A stretch of DNA of 64,000 nucleotides from Martinezella lusitana (GTDB taxonomy: Bacteria > Pseudomonadota > Alphaproteobacteria > Rhizobiales > Rhizobiaceae): the NCBI RefSeq assembly GCF_900094565.1, contig NZ_FMAF01000032.1, forward strand, positions 1-64,000. Reading direction: 5' to 3'. Shown piece after piece: positions 17,308-25,952 of the stretch; the first letter of the stretch is position 1; the number at the start of each line of letters is the position of its first letter. The translations under genes were made by a program, and so were the position numbers. The notes beneath the pieces are model-generated. The model was not told where the DNA came from and did not search any database. It was given only the letters and a program-made list of their open reading frames with translations.

Positions 17308-19331
17308 CGCAGCGCATCATAAATGGCGGCATGGATATTGCGGCTCGCGATCGCATCGCCGATACGGATCAGGTCGAATGCACCCGCTTCGTTTTTCGCC
17401 GGCAGCGGCGCACGACGCGCAATCAAGGCCGGATAGTCGATTGCGCCGAGGTTGCGCGACAGCGGCTTCAGCTCAAGGTAAAGTTCGTCATTGGCGACGG
17501 TGCCATGCTCGACCACGACCTGGGAAACACGGCGCTCCCACAGCGTCTGTTCGGAAAAATCGGACCCCAGAACCGCAACCAGCGCATTGCCGTCGCGGCG
17601 CACCGATTTCAGCCGCGTATTGATGGTGACCCGGACATTTTTCTCGGCGAAGGTCTTCGCATAGGGCACATGGTTCATGCCGCCCATTTCCGGCGCGAAG
17701 AAACGCTCTGGCGAGACAAGCTCCAGTTCGGCGCCGCTATTGGCGATGACCTCGGCGGCCGACATGCCCGGATGCCCGCCATTGTCGTCGTAGAGCAGGA
17801 CCTGCCCCTCGGGCTTCACGGCGCCGGCCAGAATGTCCCATGAAGACGTGACAAGGCCATCGCCACCGTCGAGTTCGGGCGACTGTGCAATGCCACCTGT
17901 CGCCACGACGACGAGATCGGGCTCGAATGCCATCACCTCATCCGCCCCGGCATAGACGTCGTAATGGATCGTGACGCCGAGCCGCTCCAATTCGGACAGC
18001 CGCCAATCGATGATCCCGATCATCTCCTTGCGGCGCGGATTGCGGGTGAGGAGATTGACCTGACCGCCGGCCTTCCCGCTTGCTTCGAGTACATCAACCG
18101 TATGGCCGCGCTCGGCGAGGACACGAGCCGCCTCCAGACCGGCTGGGCCGGCACCGATGACAACGGCCTTCCGCGACACCGCTGCCCGTTCGATCTGATG
18201 CGGCATCTCGGCCTCGCGGCCGGTCGCCGCATTGTGAATACAGAGCGCTTCGCCGCCTTCATAGATGCGATCGAGACAGTAGGTCGCGCCGACGCAAGGG
18301 CGGATGCGGGCTTCCTGCCCCGACATCACCTTGTTGACGATATGCGGGTCGGCAATATGGGCGCGTGTCATGCCGACCATATCGAGCTTGCCCTCCGCAA
18401 TTGCATGGCGGGCCGTCGCGACATCGCCGATGCGGGCAGCGTGAAAGACCGGGAACTTGGTCGCCGCCCTCACCTCGCCGGCAAAATCCAGATGCGGCGC
18501 CGACGCCATTCCCTGGATAGGGATGACGTTGTTGAGCGCTGCGTCGCTGTCGATATGCCCGCGAATGATGTTGAGAAAATCGATGTTGCCGGAGGTGGCG
18601 AGACGCCGCGCGATCTCGACGCCCTCCTCCCGTGACAGTCCCTTCTCCCAATCCTCATCGGCCACAAGCCGGATACCGACGATGAAATCCTGTCCGACCG
18701 CCTTGCGGATCGCCTTGGTCATCATCATCGAAAAGCGCATGCGGTTTTCAAGCGAACCGCCGAACTCGTCCTCGCGCCTGTTCGTCGCCGGCGACCAGAA
18801 GCCGTCGGTCAGATGGCCGTAGGCCTCGATCTCGATGCCATCGAGGCCGGCAGCCTGCATGCGCTGGGCGGCGGCGGCGAAATCGGCGATGATCCGCTCA
18901 ATATCCCAGTCTTCGGCAGCCTTTGGAAAGGCGCGATGCGCCGGCTCGCGGATCGGCGACGGCGCCAGCACCGGCAGCCAGTCTCCCTTGTTCCAACCGG
19001 TGCGGCGACCGAGATGGGTCAACTGGATCATCACGGCCGCACCGAATTCATGACAGTCGTCGGCAAGCTTCTTCAGCCATGGAACGATCTCGTCGCGATA
19101 AGCATGGAGATTGCCGAATGCCGGCGGCGAATCCGGCGAGACGACTGCGGAACCCGCCGTCATGGTCAGCGCGATGCCGCCCTTTGCTTTCTCCCGATGA
19201 TAGAGCCTGTATCGATCCGTCGGCATCCCGTCTTCCGAATAAGCCGGCTCATGCGCCGTCGACATGATGCGGTTCTTCAGCGTGAGGTGCTTGAGTTGAT
19301 AGGGCCGGAGCAAGGGATCGTTGGAGGTCAT
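17289..19331 (-). CDS. Old-Yellow-Enzyme/FAD-type oxidoreductase, candidate N-methyl amino-acid demethylase
   Basis: The 680-residue enzyme is organised like trimethylamine dehydrogenase and 2,4-dienoyl-CoA reductase. An FMN TIM barrel (residues 1-340; QLTHLGRR, EIEAYGHLTDGFWSP) is followed by an iron-sulphur segment (about 346-364) and FAD/NAD-binding domains (VVIGAGPAGLEAARVLAERG at about 390). The cluster motif is altered: C346 and C352-x11-C364 are present, but the expected second cysteine is A349 and the loop is one residue shorter. Rhizobial relatives include demethylases of proline betaine-derived N-methyl amino acids. With the nearby DAO oxidase and amino-acid importer, that role is plausible but unproven. 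Confidence 0.75.
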   Translation of the reverse strand: MTSNDPLLRPYQLKHLTLKNRIMSTAHEPAYSEDGMPTDRYRLYHREKAKGGIALTMTAGSAVVSPDSPPAFGNLHAYRDEIVPWLKKLADDCHEFGAAVMIQLTHLGRRTGWNKGDWLPVLAPSPIREPAHRAFPKAAEDWDIERIIADFAAAAQRMQAAGLDGIEIEAYGHLTDGFWSPATNRREDEFGGSLENRMRFSMMMTKAIRKAVGQDFIVGIRLVADEDWEKGLSREEGVEIARRLATSGNIDFLNIIRGHIDSDAALNNVIPIQGMASAPHLDFAGEVRAATKFPVFHAARIGDVATARHAIAEGKLDMVGMTRAHIADPHIVNKVMSGQEARIRPCVGATYCLDRIYEGGEALCIHNAATGREAEMPHQIERAAVSRKAVVIGAGPAGLEAARVLAERGHTVDVLEASGKAGGQVNLLTRNPRRKEMIGIIDWRLSELERLGVTIHYDVYAGADEVMAFEPDLVVVATGGIAQSPELDGGDGLVTSSWDILAGAVKPEGQVLLYDDNGGHPGMSAAEVIANSGAELELVSPERFFAPEMGGMNHVPYAKTFAEKNVRVTINTRLKSVRRDGNALVAVLGSDFSEQTLWERRVSQVVVEHGTVANDELYLELKPLSRNLGAIDYPALIARRAPLPAKNEAGAFDLIRIGDAIASRNIHAAIYDALRYCSLL

Positions 19332-19405
19332 ATCACTTTCATCGCTTTTGTGAAATCGAGGCTCAAGCTGCTATCTTTGCCGAGACGAGGGCCGATGGCT
19401 ATAGC

Positions 19406-20317
19406 CTATTCGGCGGGCACACGAGCACGGCGCCCATGTCGCAGATCGACAGCCGTGTGCCAGACGATCGTCGCGAAGATGATCGCCCCGCCGATGAATG
19501 TGGCAACGGGCGGCGTCTCGGAGAAGAAAAGCCAGACCCAGAAAGGGGTCAGCACGATCTCCATCGAACTGATGAGGGCCGCATCGGCCGCGGGCATACG
19601 CCTAGACCCGAAAAGGAAGAGGACGAAGGCGAGTGCGAAATTCGTCGCCCCGAAGGCGGCCAGCAAAAGCCAGTTATAAACGTCCAGCGAGCTTGTCGAG
19701 GCGAAAGGCACGAAGATCAAGAATGTCAGGAGCCCGCCGACAACGCTCGACGGCAGGATCGGAATGCTGCGATCCATGCGCGGGATGACGATGATAAGGG
19801 CGAAAGTGATTGTCATGCCGAGCGCCAGCAGATCGCCGACACCGGTACCGCCACCGATCGAGGAGGCGACGATGACGGCAACACCGATCAGGCAGACGCC
19901 GCCGGCAATCAACGTCCGCTTCGCCACGCGCTCCTTCAGCATGATCCAGCTGAGAAACGCGGCGATAAATGGCGCCGTCGCATAGATCATGGTCACATTT
20001 GCGACCGTGGTCATGTAAAGCGCGCCGATGAAGCAGGCCTGACTTATCATCTGGCAGGCGAGCATCGCCAGGCCGGCCGGATGAAAGATCGAGGCCCATT
20101 GGCGCCGTGAAAACCCACCTTCGAGGAAAAAGCTGGGAATCAGCAGGAACAGGCCGCCAAACAACGATCGCCAGGCGATCGCCGTCCAAATGTCCGTGGT
20201 GAGAAGGCGTGCGTAGATGCCGCTGCAGCTCCACGCAAGCATTGCCGTAGCCACGAGTACAACGCCCCTCTCATAATCGCTGGCAAAAGCGGAGCGGGTC
20301 GGGAACTGGAATGTCAT
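19406..20317 (-). CDS. DMT-superfamily (EamA) membrane transporter
   Basis: The 303-residue integral membrane protein has about ten hydrophobic helices in two EamA repeats of roughly 140 residues. The first repeat ends near YATAPFIAAFLSWIMLKERV. The second holds ALISSMEIVLTPFWVWLFFSETP. This is the signature of drug/metabolite exporters and some amino-acid permeases. It is transcribed away from the lysR-type gene at 20429, so it is the probable target of that regulator. The direction of transport and the substrate are unknown. Confidence 0.85.
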   Translation of the reverse strand: MTFQFPTRSAFASDYERGVVLVATAMLAWSCSGIYARLLTTDIWTAIAWRSLFGGLFLLIPSFFLEGGFSRRQWASIFHPAGLAMLACQMISQACFIGALYMTTVANVTMIYATAPFIAAFLSWIMLKERVAKRTLIAGGVCLIGVAVIVASSIGGGTGVGDLLALGMTITFALIIVIPRMDRSIPILPSSVVGGLLTFLIFVPFASTSSLDVYNWLLLAAFGATNFALAFVLFLFGSRRMPAADAALISSMEIVLTPFWVWLFFSETPPVATFIGGAIIFATIVWHTAVDLRHGRRARVPAE

Positions 20318-20395
20318 GTAATGGACTCAGAAAGGAAACCGAAGGAACGCCTCCTGTGTGCGCCGATATTTGACATCAGGCAAACGAATAGTAGA

Positions 20396-20408
20396 GATAG
20401 TAGCTATC
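20396..20408. promoter_or_regulatory. Short inverted repeat in the lysR/eamA divergent gap
   Basis: GATAG-TAG-CTATC lies between the divergent EamA transporter (start 20317) and LysR-type gene (start 20429). The position suits a LysR binding site, but the repeat is short and could be chance. Confidence 0.3.
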
Positions 20409-20428
20409 AGAAATATTTGTGATCTCCG

Positions 20429-21304
20429 ATGCACGACCCTATCGAAAGCGATTTGCTCCGAACCTTCCTCGTCATCAGCGAGACATCGAATTTTTCCGTG
20501 GCCGCGCAGCGTATCGGCCGCACGCAATCGGCCGTCAGCGCTCAGATCAAGCGCCTGGAGGAAACGATCGGCGAAACGTTGTTTGACAGAAATGCGCGAG
20601 GAGCGGTCCTGACCCGAGCGGGCAATCAGCTGCTTCCCTATGCCCAGAGGGTCATCGAGCTTCTGAACGAAGCGGCCGCGACCATCCGCACCAAGCCACT
20701 TGATGGACCAGTGCGGATCGGAATTCCGGAAGAGTATAGCCAGACCATTCTGCCTGCGGCACTTGCCGCCTTTGCCGTCAGACATCCGGCTGTCGAAGTG
20801 ACCGTTTCCTGCGACTATACCGCCCGAAACCTTGCAGCCCTGGAGAAGGACGAACTTGATCTGGCTGTCGTCTTCGACTGGAGCAATCAGACGACGGGCG
20901 AAATTCTCTGCATCGATCCCACCGTCTGGGTAACCTCACTGGTACATCGCCTGCACGAAGCGACACCGCTGCCAATTGCAGTCTACCGGAATTCGACGTG
21001 GTGTCGCGATTTCGCTCTGCGATCCCTAGAGCAAACGGGGCTGCGCTATCGCATCGCCTTCGTCGCCGACACGAGTTCGGGCCTGAAGAATGCCGTCTTG
21101 GCCGGCCTTGCCGTTTCGACGCTGTCGCGCAGCAATATTCCGCATGGATGCAGGGAGCTGACGAGCGAAGACGGCTTTCCTCCCGTCGATTCCTCGCGCG
21201 TCGTGCTTCGCCGCAATCCCTATCATTCGAGCGAGGCAATCCAGGAGCTTGCCGAGAGGGTGCGCGAAGCCTTTCAGCCTATGTCGGCTCTGCCGCAGCC
21301 GTGA
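20429..21304 (+). CDS. LysR-family transcriptional regulator
   Basis: The 291-residue LysR regulator's winged helix-turn-helix spans residues 5-65 (LLRTFLVISETSNFSVAAQRIG, then SAVSAQIKRLEETIG, LFDRNARGAVLT). It is followed by a coiled linker and a substrate-binding-like co-inducer domain (GPVRIGIPEEYSQTILPAAL). It is divergent from the EamA transporter gene, which it probably regulates. Its 3' end overlaps the convergent GlxA-type regulator gene by 26 bp. Confidence 0.92.
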   Translation: MHDPIESDLLRTFLVISETSNFSVAAQRIGRTQSAVSAQIKRLEETIGETLFDRNARGAVLTRAGNQLLPYAQRVIELLNEAAATIRTKPLDGPVRIGIPEEYSQTILPAALAAFAVRHPAVEVTVSCDYTARNLAALEKDELDLAVVFDWSNQTTGEILCIDPTVWVTSLVHRLHEATPLPIAVYRNSTWCRDFALRSLEQTGLRYRIAFVADTSSGLKNAVLAGLAVSTLSRSNIPHGCRELTSEDGFPPVDSSRVVLRRNPYHSSEAIQELAERVREAFQPMSALPQP

Positions 21305-22277
21305 TACGGCCGCGCAGCCTGCGGCGCGTACCGGATGGGCTTTCGGAAAAGCTCGCCCTGTAGCTGCGGGAGAATGCCGAGGCCGAATTGAAGCCGGTTG
21401 CTGCCGCGATCTCGGCAAAGGAATCCTTCGTCTCGATCACTTTGCGTCGCGCCGCGTTTAGTCGAAGTGCCAGATAGTGCACATGCGGCGGCGCGCCGAT
21501 GCTGTCCTGGAAAAGCGCCTGCAGATGGCGTGCGCTGATGCCGACGCGGCGGGCCAGGCGCGCCAGAACCAACGGCTGCTCGATATGGTCTTCCATCAGG
21601 CGGATGGCCTGTGCGACCCGCGGATCACGCATGCGCAGACCCGCGGTCGATGGAGAAAGCTCTGCCGCGCCTTGTGTGGAAGCCGGCTCATAGATGAACA
21701 GGCGGCTGACCTCGAGCGCCAGCGAATAGCCCTGCCGTCGACGGATGATTTCGAGCATCAGATCGACGGTCGGCAAAGAGCCGGCCGTGGTGATACGCTT
21801 GCCGTCGATCACGAAGCGGTCCTTGACGGCCTTCACCTGCGGATAGGCAAGCGCGAAATCGTCGAAATCTTCCCAATGGACGGCGGCAGAGACATTGTCG
21901 AGAAGGCTCGCCTCGGCCAGCAGCCAGCTGCCGGATTCGATGCCCGCGATCATCGAACGATGGCGCGCGGTTTGCGACAATTGCATCTTCAGCGCCTGCG
22001 TGGCGCTGCGCCGCCAATTATAGCTGGCAAGCACGAAGAGCGGCGCCGTATCCGACATCGGCTTGAAACCGCCGGATGCCGGCACCGGAATGAGGCTTGT
22101 TGTTTCAACCGGCGAGCCGTCCAGCGTCAGCAGGCGCCAACGATAGATCTCTGCCCCGGAAATGCGATTGGCCCCGCGTAGCGGCTCGATCACCGAAGCG
22201 ATCAGGATCAGGTTCGTTTCCGGCAGGACCAGCAGATCGATGTCGAGTGGCGTATCGGACGGGGTCAGCATAACCAT
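21279..22277 (-). CDS. cdhR: GlxA/AraC-family regulator, CdhR-like activator of carnitine catabolism
   Basis: I chose ATG at 22277 (MVMLTPSDTPLDIDLL); the longer frame would run through the divergent promoter and into the BKACE gene. The 332-residue protein has an N-terminal DJ-1/PfpI-like domain (FVLASYNWRR, ESGSWLLAEASLLD). A C-terminal AraC helix-turn-helix pair follows (QPLVLARLARRVGISARHLQ and SFAEIAAATGFNSASAFSRSY). Regulators of this GlxA subtype, such as CdhR, activate carnitine dehydrogenase genes. It is divergent from a BKACE/carnitine-dehydrogenase operon, and two direct repeats in the shared promoter are candidate binding sites. Confidence 0.8.
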   Translation of the reverse strand: MVMLTPSDTPLDIDLLVLPETNLILIASVIEPLRGANRISGAEIYRWRLLTLDGSPVETTSLIPVPASGGFKPMSDTAPLFVLASYNWRRSATQALKMQLSQTARHRSMIAGIESGSWLLAEASLLDNVSAAVHWEDFDDFALAYPQVKAVKDRFVIDGKRITTAGSLPTVDLMLEIIRRRQGYSLALEVSRLFIYEPASTQGAAELSPSTAGLRMRDPRVAQAIRLMEDHIEQPLVLARLARRVGISARHLQALFQDSIGAPPHVHYLALRLNAARRKVIETKDSFAEIAAATGFNSASAFSRSYRASFSESPSGTRRRLRGRITAAAEPT

Positions 22278-22287
22278 TATCTCAAAT

Positions 22288-22319
22288 TTCCGATAATGTA
22301 TCGATAGATTCCGATAATG
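22288..22319. promoter_or_regulatory. Direct repeats, candidate CdhR binding site
   Basis: TTCCGATAATG occurs at 22288-22298 and again at 22309-22319, a 21-bp period that places both on the same DNA face. AraC-type activators bind direct repeats of about this spacing. The pair lies 10 bp upstream of the regulator start and 55 bp upstream of the BKACE ATG, in the only gap between the divergent genes. Confidence 0.6.
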
Positions 22320-22374
22320 CAAAGCATGAAGATGTCGCATGCCGCGTAATGCTCTCAATACGAGGGAGAACAAA

Positions 22375-23277
22375 ATGCCTCTTGCGATGAACCGAGATGT
22401 CTTCATCACCTGTGCCGTGACAGGCTCCGGCGATACGGTTTCGAAATCCAGCCATGTTCCGATCACCCCCAAGCAGATCGCGGATTCGGCAATCGACGCC
22501 GCCAAGGCTGGCGCCGCAATCGTTCACTGCCATGTCCGCGATCCGGAAACCGGCGCTGCCAGCCGCCGCAACGATCTCTACAAGGAGGTCACCGACCGGA
22601 TCCGCTCGGCGGACGTCGACGTGGTGCTGAACCTGACTGCCGGCATGGGCGGCGACCTGATTTTCGGCGATGTCGAAAGCCCCCTGCCTCTGAATCCCAA
22701 GGGCACCGATATGGCAGGCGCAGCCGAACGTGTCAGCCATGTCGCCGAATGCCTGCCCGAAATCTGCACGCTCGATTGCGGCACCATGAACTTCAGCCTC
22801 GGCGACTATGTTATGACCAATACGCCCTCCATGCTGAGGGCCATGGCGAAGAAGATGACCGATCTCGGCGTGCGCCCCGAGATCGAGGCCTTCGACACCG
22901 GTCATCTCTGGTTTGCCAAACAGCTTGCCGAGGAGGGTCTTATTGAGGACCCGGTCCTCATCCAGCTCTGCATGGGCATCCCTTGGGGGGCGCCCGACGA
23001 CCTCAACACCTTCATGGCGATGGTCAACAACGTTCCCACCAGCTGGACCTTCTCGGCCTTTTCCATCGGTCGTAACGCCATGGCCTACCCTGCGGCTGCT
23101 ATCCTTGCCGGCGGCAACGTCCGCGTCGGCCTCGAAGACAATCTCTATGCCGGAAAAGGCATGCTCGCCACGAACGCACAGCTCGTCGAAAAGGCAGTGC
23201 AGGTGGTCGAAGGCATGGGCGCGCGCATCATCGGCCCCGAAGATGTCCGCAAGAAGCTGAAACTGACGAAGCGCTGA
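22375..23277 (+). CDS. cdhC: 3-dehydrocarnitine:acetyl-CoA trimethylamine transferase (BKACE, DUF849)
   Basis: I chose ATG at 22375 (MPLAMNRDVFITCAVTGSGD), 8 bp after GAGGGA, over an upstream ATG at 22339 without a good ribosome-binding site. The 300-residue enzyme is a beta-keto acid cleavage enzyme. The zinc-binding HCHVRDPETG is near residue 48, with FDTGHLWFA and NTPSMLRAMA further on. In carnitine breakdown it converts 3-dehydrocarnitine plus acetyl-CoA to betainyl-CoA plus acetoacetate. It lies directly before the carnitine dehydrogenase-thioesterase gene (7-bp gap), which fixes the specificity among BKACE members. Confidence 0.85.
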   Translation: MPLAMNRDVFITCAVTGSGDTVSKSSHVPITPKQIADSAIDAAKAGAAIVHCHVRDPETGAASRRNDLYKEVTDRIRSADVDVVLNLTAGMGGDLIFGDVESPLPLNPKGTDMAGAAERVSHVAECLPEICTLDCGTMNFSLGDYVMTNTPSMLRAMAKKMTDLGVRPEIEAFDTGHLWFAKQLAEEGLIEDPVLIQLCMGIPWGAPDDLNTFMAMVNNVPTSWTFSAFSIGRNAMAYPAAAILAGGNVRVGLEDNLYAGKGMLATNAQLVEKAVQVVEGMGARIIGPEDVRKKLKLTKR

Positions 23278-23284
23278 GGCTGCG

Positions 23285-24775
23285 ATGACCAAGATCAACA
23301 AGGCAGCCTGCATCGGCGGCGGCGTCATCGGCGGCGGATGGATCGCCCGCTTTCTGCTGGCCGGCATCGACGTCGATGTCTACGATCCGCATCCCGAGGC
23401 AAGCCGCATCGTCGGCGAAGTGCTTGATAACGCCGAAAAAGCCTATGCGATGCTGACGGGCGCCCCTCTTCCGCCGCGCGGCAAACTGACGTTCCGCGAG
23501 ACGCTGGAAGCGGCCGTCGCCGGTGCCGACTGGATCCAGGAAAGCGTGCCCGAGCGGCTGGACCTGAAGCGGAACGTGCTGACGCAGATCGACGCGGCGG
23601 CACGGCCGGATGCGTTGATCGGCTCCTCTACTTCGGGGCTGTTGCCGACCGATCTGCAGCGCGACATGCGTCATCCCGAGCGCCTCTTCGTCGCCCATCC
23701 GTATAATCCGGTCTATCTGCTGCCGCTGGTCGAGATCGTCGGCGGCGAAAAGACGAGTGCTGCGACGATCCAGGCCGCGATGGACAGGCTGCCGCCGATC
23801 GGCATGAAGGGTGTGCATATCGCCAAGGAGATCGAGGCTTTCGTCGGCGACCGCCTGTTGGAAGCTCTGTGGCGCGAGGCGCTCTGGCTGATCAAGGACG
23901 ATATCTGCACCGTCGAGACGCTGGACGACGTCATCCGTTACTCCTTCGGCCTGCGCTGGGCGCAGATGGGCCTGTTCCAGACTTATCGCATCGCCGGCGG
24001 CGAAGCCGGCATGCGGCACTTCCTCGCGCAGTTCGGCCCGGCCCTGCAATGGAACTGGACCAAGCTGATGGATGTCGTCGATCTCGACGACGCCCTCGTC
24101 GAGAAGATCGGCCAGCAGTCGGACGAGCAGGCGAACGGATTGTCGATCCGCGAGCTGGAGCGCATCCGTGACGAAAACCTCGTCGGCATTCTGCAGAGCC
24201 TGAAAGGCGGCCACGGCGGCAAGGGCTGGGGCGCCGGCAAGCTGCTCAAGGATTTCGAACAGAGCCTCTGGGCGGCAGGCGGCGGCGAGAAGACGCCGCC
24301 TGACGTGGCAAGGCCGCTGCGCCTGATCGACACCAAGGTCAGCCCGGCATGGGTCGACTATAACGGCCACATGACCGAGCATCGCTATCTGCAGGTATTC
24401 GGCGACACGTCGGACGCGCTTCTGCGCCTGATCGGCGTCGATTTCGACTATGTCGAACGCGGCCACAGCTACTATACGGTGGAAACCCATATCCGCCATA
24501 TCGGCGAGGCCAAGCTCGGACAGGCCATCCATTCGACCTGCCAGGTCCTCGCATCGGACGAGAAGCGGCTGCATGTTTTCCATAGGCTACACGACACGGC
24601 GAGCGGCGATGTGATCGCCACCGCGGAACACATGCTCCTGCATGTGGATGCCAAGGCGGGCAAGGCTGTTGCCGCACCGGAGGAGGTGCTGGTGAGACTA
24701 AGGCCGATCGCCGCCGCGCATGCAGCACTGCCAATGCCGGAGGGAGCCGGCCGCCATGTGGGACAAAAACGCTAG
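23285..24775 (+). CDS. cdhA: L-carnitine dehydrogenase fused to betainyl-CoA thioesterase
   Basis: The 496-residue bifunctional protein has a 3-hydroxyacyl-CoA-dehydrogenase-type NAD domain at residues 1-185 (ACIGGGVIGGGWIARFLLAG). It continues through the dimerisation domain to about 320. From about 335 it has a hotdog 4HBT thioesterase domain (VSPAWVDYNGHMTEHRYLQVF). Carnitine dehydrogenase alone is about 320 residues. The fusion oxidises L-carnitine to 3-dehydrocarnitine and should hydrolyse betainyl-CoA to glycine betaine after the BKACE step. Two consecutive-but-one activities on one chain remove the need for a separate cdhB gene. This is a known rhizobial arrangement. Confidence 0.88.
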   Translation: MTKINKAACIGGGVIGGGWIARFLLAGIDVDVYDPHPEASRIVGEVLDNAEKAYAMLTGAPLPPRGKLTFRETLEAAVAGADWIQESVPERLDLKRNVLTQIDAAARPDALIGSSTSGLLPTDLQRDMRHPERLFVAHPYNPVYLLPLVEIVGGEKTSAATIQAAMDRLPPIGMKGVHIAKEIEAFVGDRLLEALWREALWLIKDDICTVETLDDVIRYSFGLRWAQMGLFQTYRIAGGEAGMRHFLAQFGPALQWNWTKLMDVVDLDDALVEKIGQQSDEQANGLSIRELERIRDENLVGILQSLKGGHGGKGWGAGKLLKDFEQSLWAAGGGEKTPPDVARPLRLIDTKVSPAWVDYNGHMTEHRYLQVFGDTSDALLRLIGVDFDYVERGHSYYTVETHIRHIGEAKLGQAIHSTCQVLASDEKRLHVFHRLHDTASGDVIATAEHMLLHVDAKAGKAVAAPEEVLVRLRPIAAAHAALPMPEGAGRHVGQKR

Positions 24776-24787
24776 GAGGAAGCGATC

Positions 24788-25948
24788 GTGAATTTCGGAC
24801 TCAGCGAAGAACAGGAAATGATCGTCAAGACGGTCCGGGACTTCGTGGAGACGGAGATCTATCCGCATGAGAACGAGGTCGAGCGCACCGGCATCGTGCC
24901 GCCGGATGTTGCCGAGGATATCAAACGCAAATGCATCGAGCTCGGCTTCTATGCCTGCGGCTTTCCCGAGGAGATCGGCGGCGCCGGCCTCGATCATCTG
25001 ACCTTCACTCTTGTCGAGCGCGAGCTCGGCCGCGGTTCGATGGCACTGACGGTTTTCTTCGGCCGCCCCTCCGGCATCCTGATGGCTTGCGAGGGCGAGC
25101 AGCGGGAGCGCTATCTCCTGCCGGCGGTGCGTGGCGAACGGATCGACGCTCTCGCCATCACCGAACCGGACGCCGGCTCAGACATGCGCGGCATGAAATG
25201 CGCGGCACGACAGGATGGCGATGATTTCATCCTCAACGGCACCAAGCATTTCATATCGCATGCCGATGTCGCCGATTTCGTCATCGTCTTTGCCGCCACC
25301 GGCGAGGAAGAGACCTCGAAAGGCGTCAAGAAGAAGATCACGGCCTTTCTGGTCGACCGCGGCACGCCGGGCTTTGATATCGTGAAGGGTTATGACTCGG
25401 TCTCCCATCGCGGCTACCACAATGCCATTCTGAACTTTACCAATTGCCGTCTGCCGAAATCGCAGGTGCTCGGTGAGGTGCATCGCGGCTTCGATCTCGC
25501 CAATCAATGGCTGTACGGAACGCGGCTGACGGTTGCGGCGACCTGCGTCGGGCGGGCTCGCCGCGTCTTCGACCTGGCGCTGCCCTATGCCGCCGAGCGC
25601 AAGCAATTTGGCAAGCCGATCGGCGCCAATCAGGGTGTATCGTTCAAACTCGCCGACATGATCACCGAGATCGACGCCGCCGACCTCCTGACGCTGTCCG
25701 CCGCCTGGAAGCTGGATGCCGGCATCCCAGCCAATCGCGAGCTCGCCTCGGCAAAGCTCTATGCTTCCGAGATGTTGGCTCGCGTCACCGATGAAGCCAT
25801 CCAGATCTTCGGCGGCATGGGGCTGATGGACGACCTGCCGCTCGCTCGCTTCTGGCGAGACGCCCGCGTCGAGCGCATCTGGGACGGAACCTCGGAAATC
25901 CAGCGGCACATCATCAGCCGCGACCTGCTTCGGCCGTTCGGAGCATGA
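24788..25948 (+). CDS. Acyl-CoA dehydrogenase, candidate gamma-butyrobetainyl-CoA dehydrogenase
   Basis: The 386-residue flavoprotein starts with GTG at 24788, 8 bp after AGGAGG. It has the standard acyl-CoA dehydrogenase architecture: an N-terminal helical domain, a FAD-binding middle (ALAITEPDAGSDMRGMK, LNGTKHFISHADVADFVI) and a C-terminal helical domain with the catalytic-base segment WDGTSEIQRHIISRDLL. It follows the carnitine genes and precedes an acyl-CoA ligase and a CaiD-like hydratase. The likely reaction is gamma-butyrobetainyl-CoA to crotonobetainyl-CoA, inferred from pathway logic. Confidence 0.8.
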   Translation: MNFGLSEEQEMIVKTVRDFVETEIYPHENEVERTGIVPPDVAEDIKRKCIELGFYACGFPEEIGGAGLDHLTFTLVERELGRGSMALTVFFGRPSGILMACEGEQRERYLLPAVRGERIDALAITEPDAGSDMRGMKCAARQDGDDFILNGTKHFISHADVADFVIVFAATGEEETSKGVKKKITAFLVDRGTPGFDIVKGYDSVSHRGYHNAILNFTNCRLPKSQVLGEVHRGFDLANQWLYGTRLTVAATCVGRARRVFDLALPYAAERKQFGKPIGANQGVSFKLADMITEIDAADLLTLSAAWKLDAGIPANRELASAKLYASEMLARVTDEAIQIFGGMGLMDDLPLARFWRDARVERIWDGTSEIQRHIISRDLLRPFGA

Positions 25949-25952
25949 CGAC

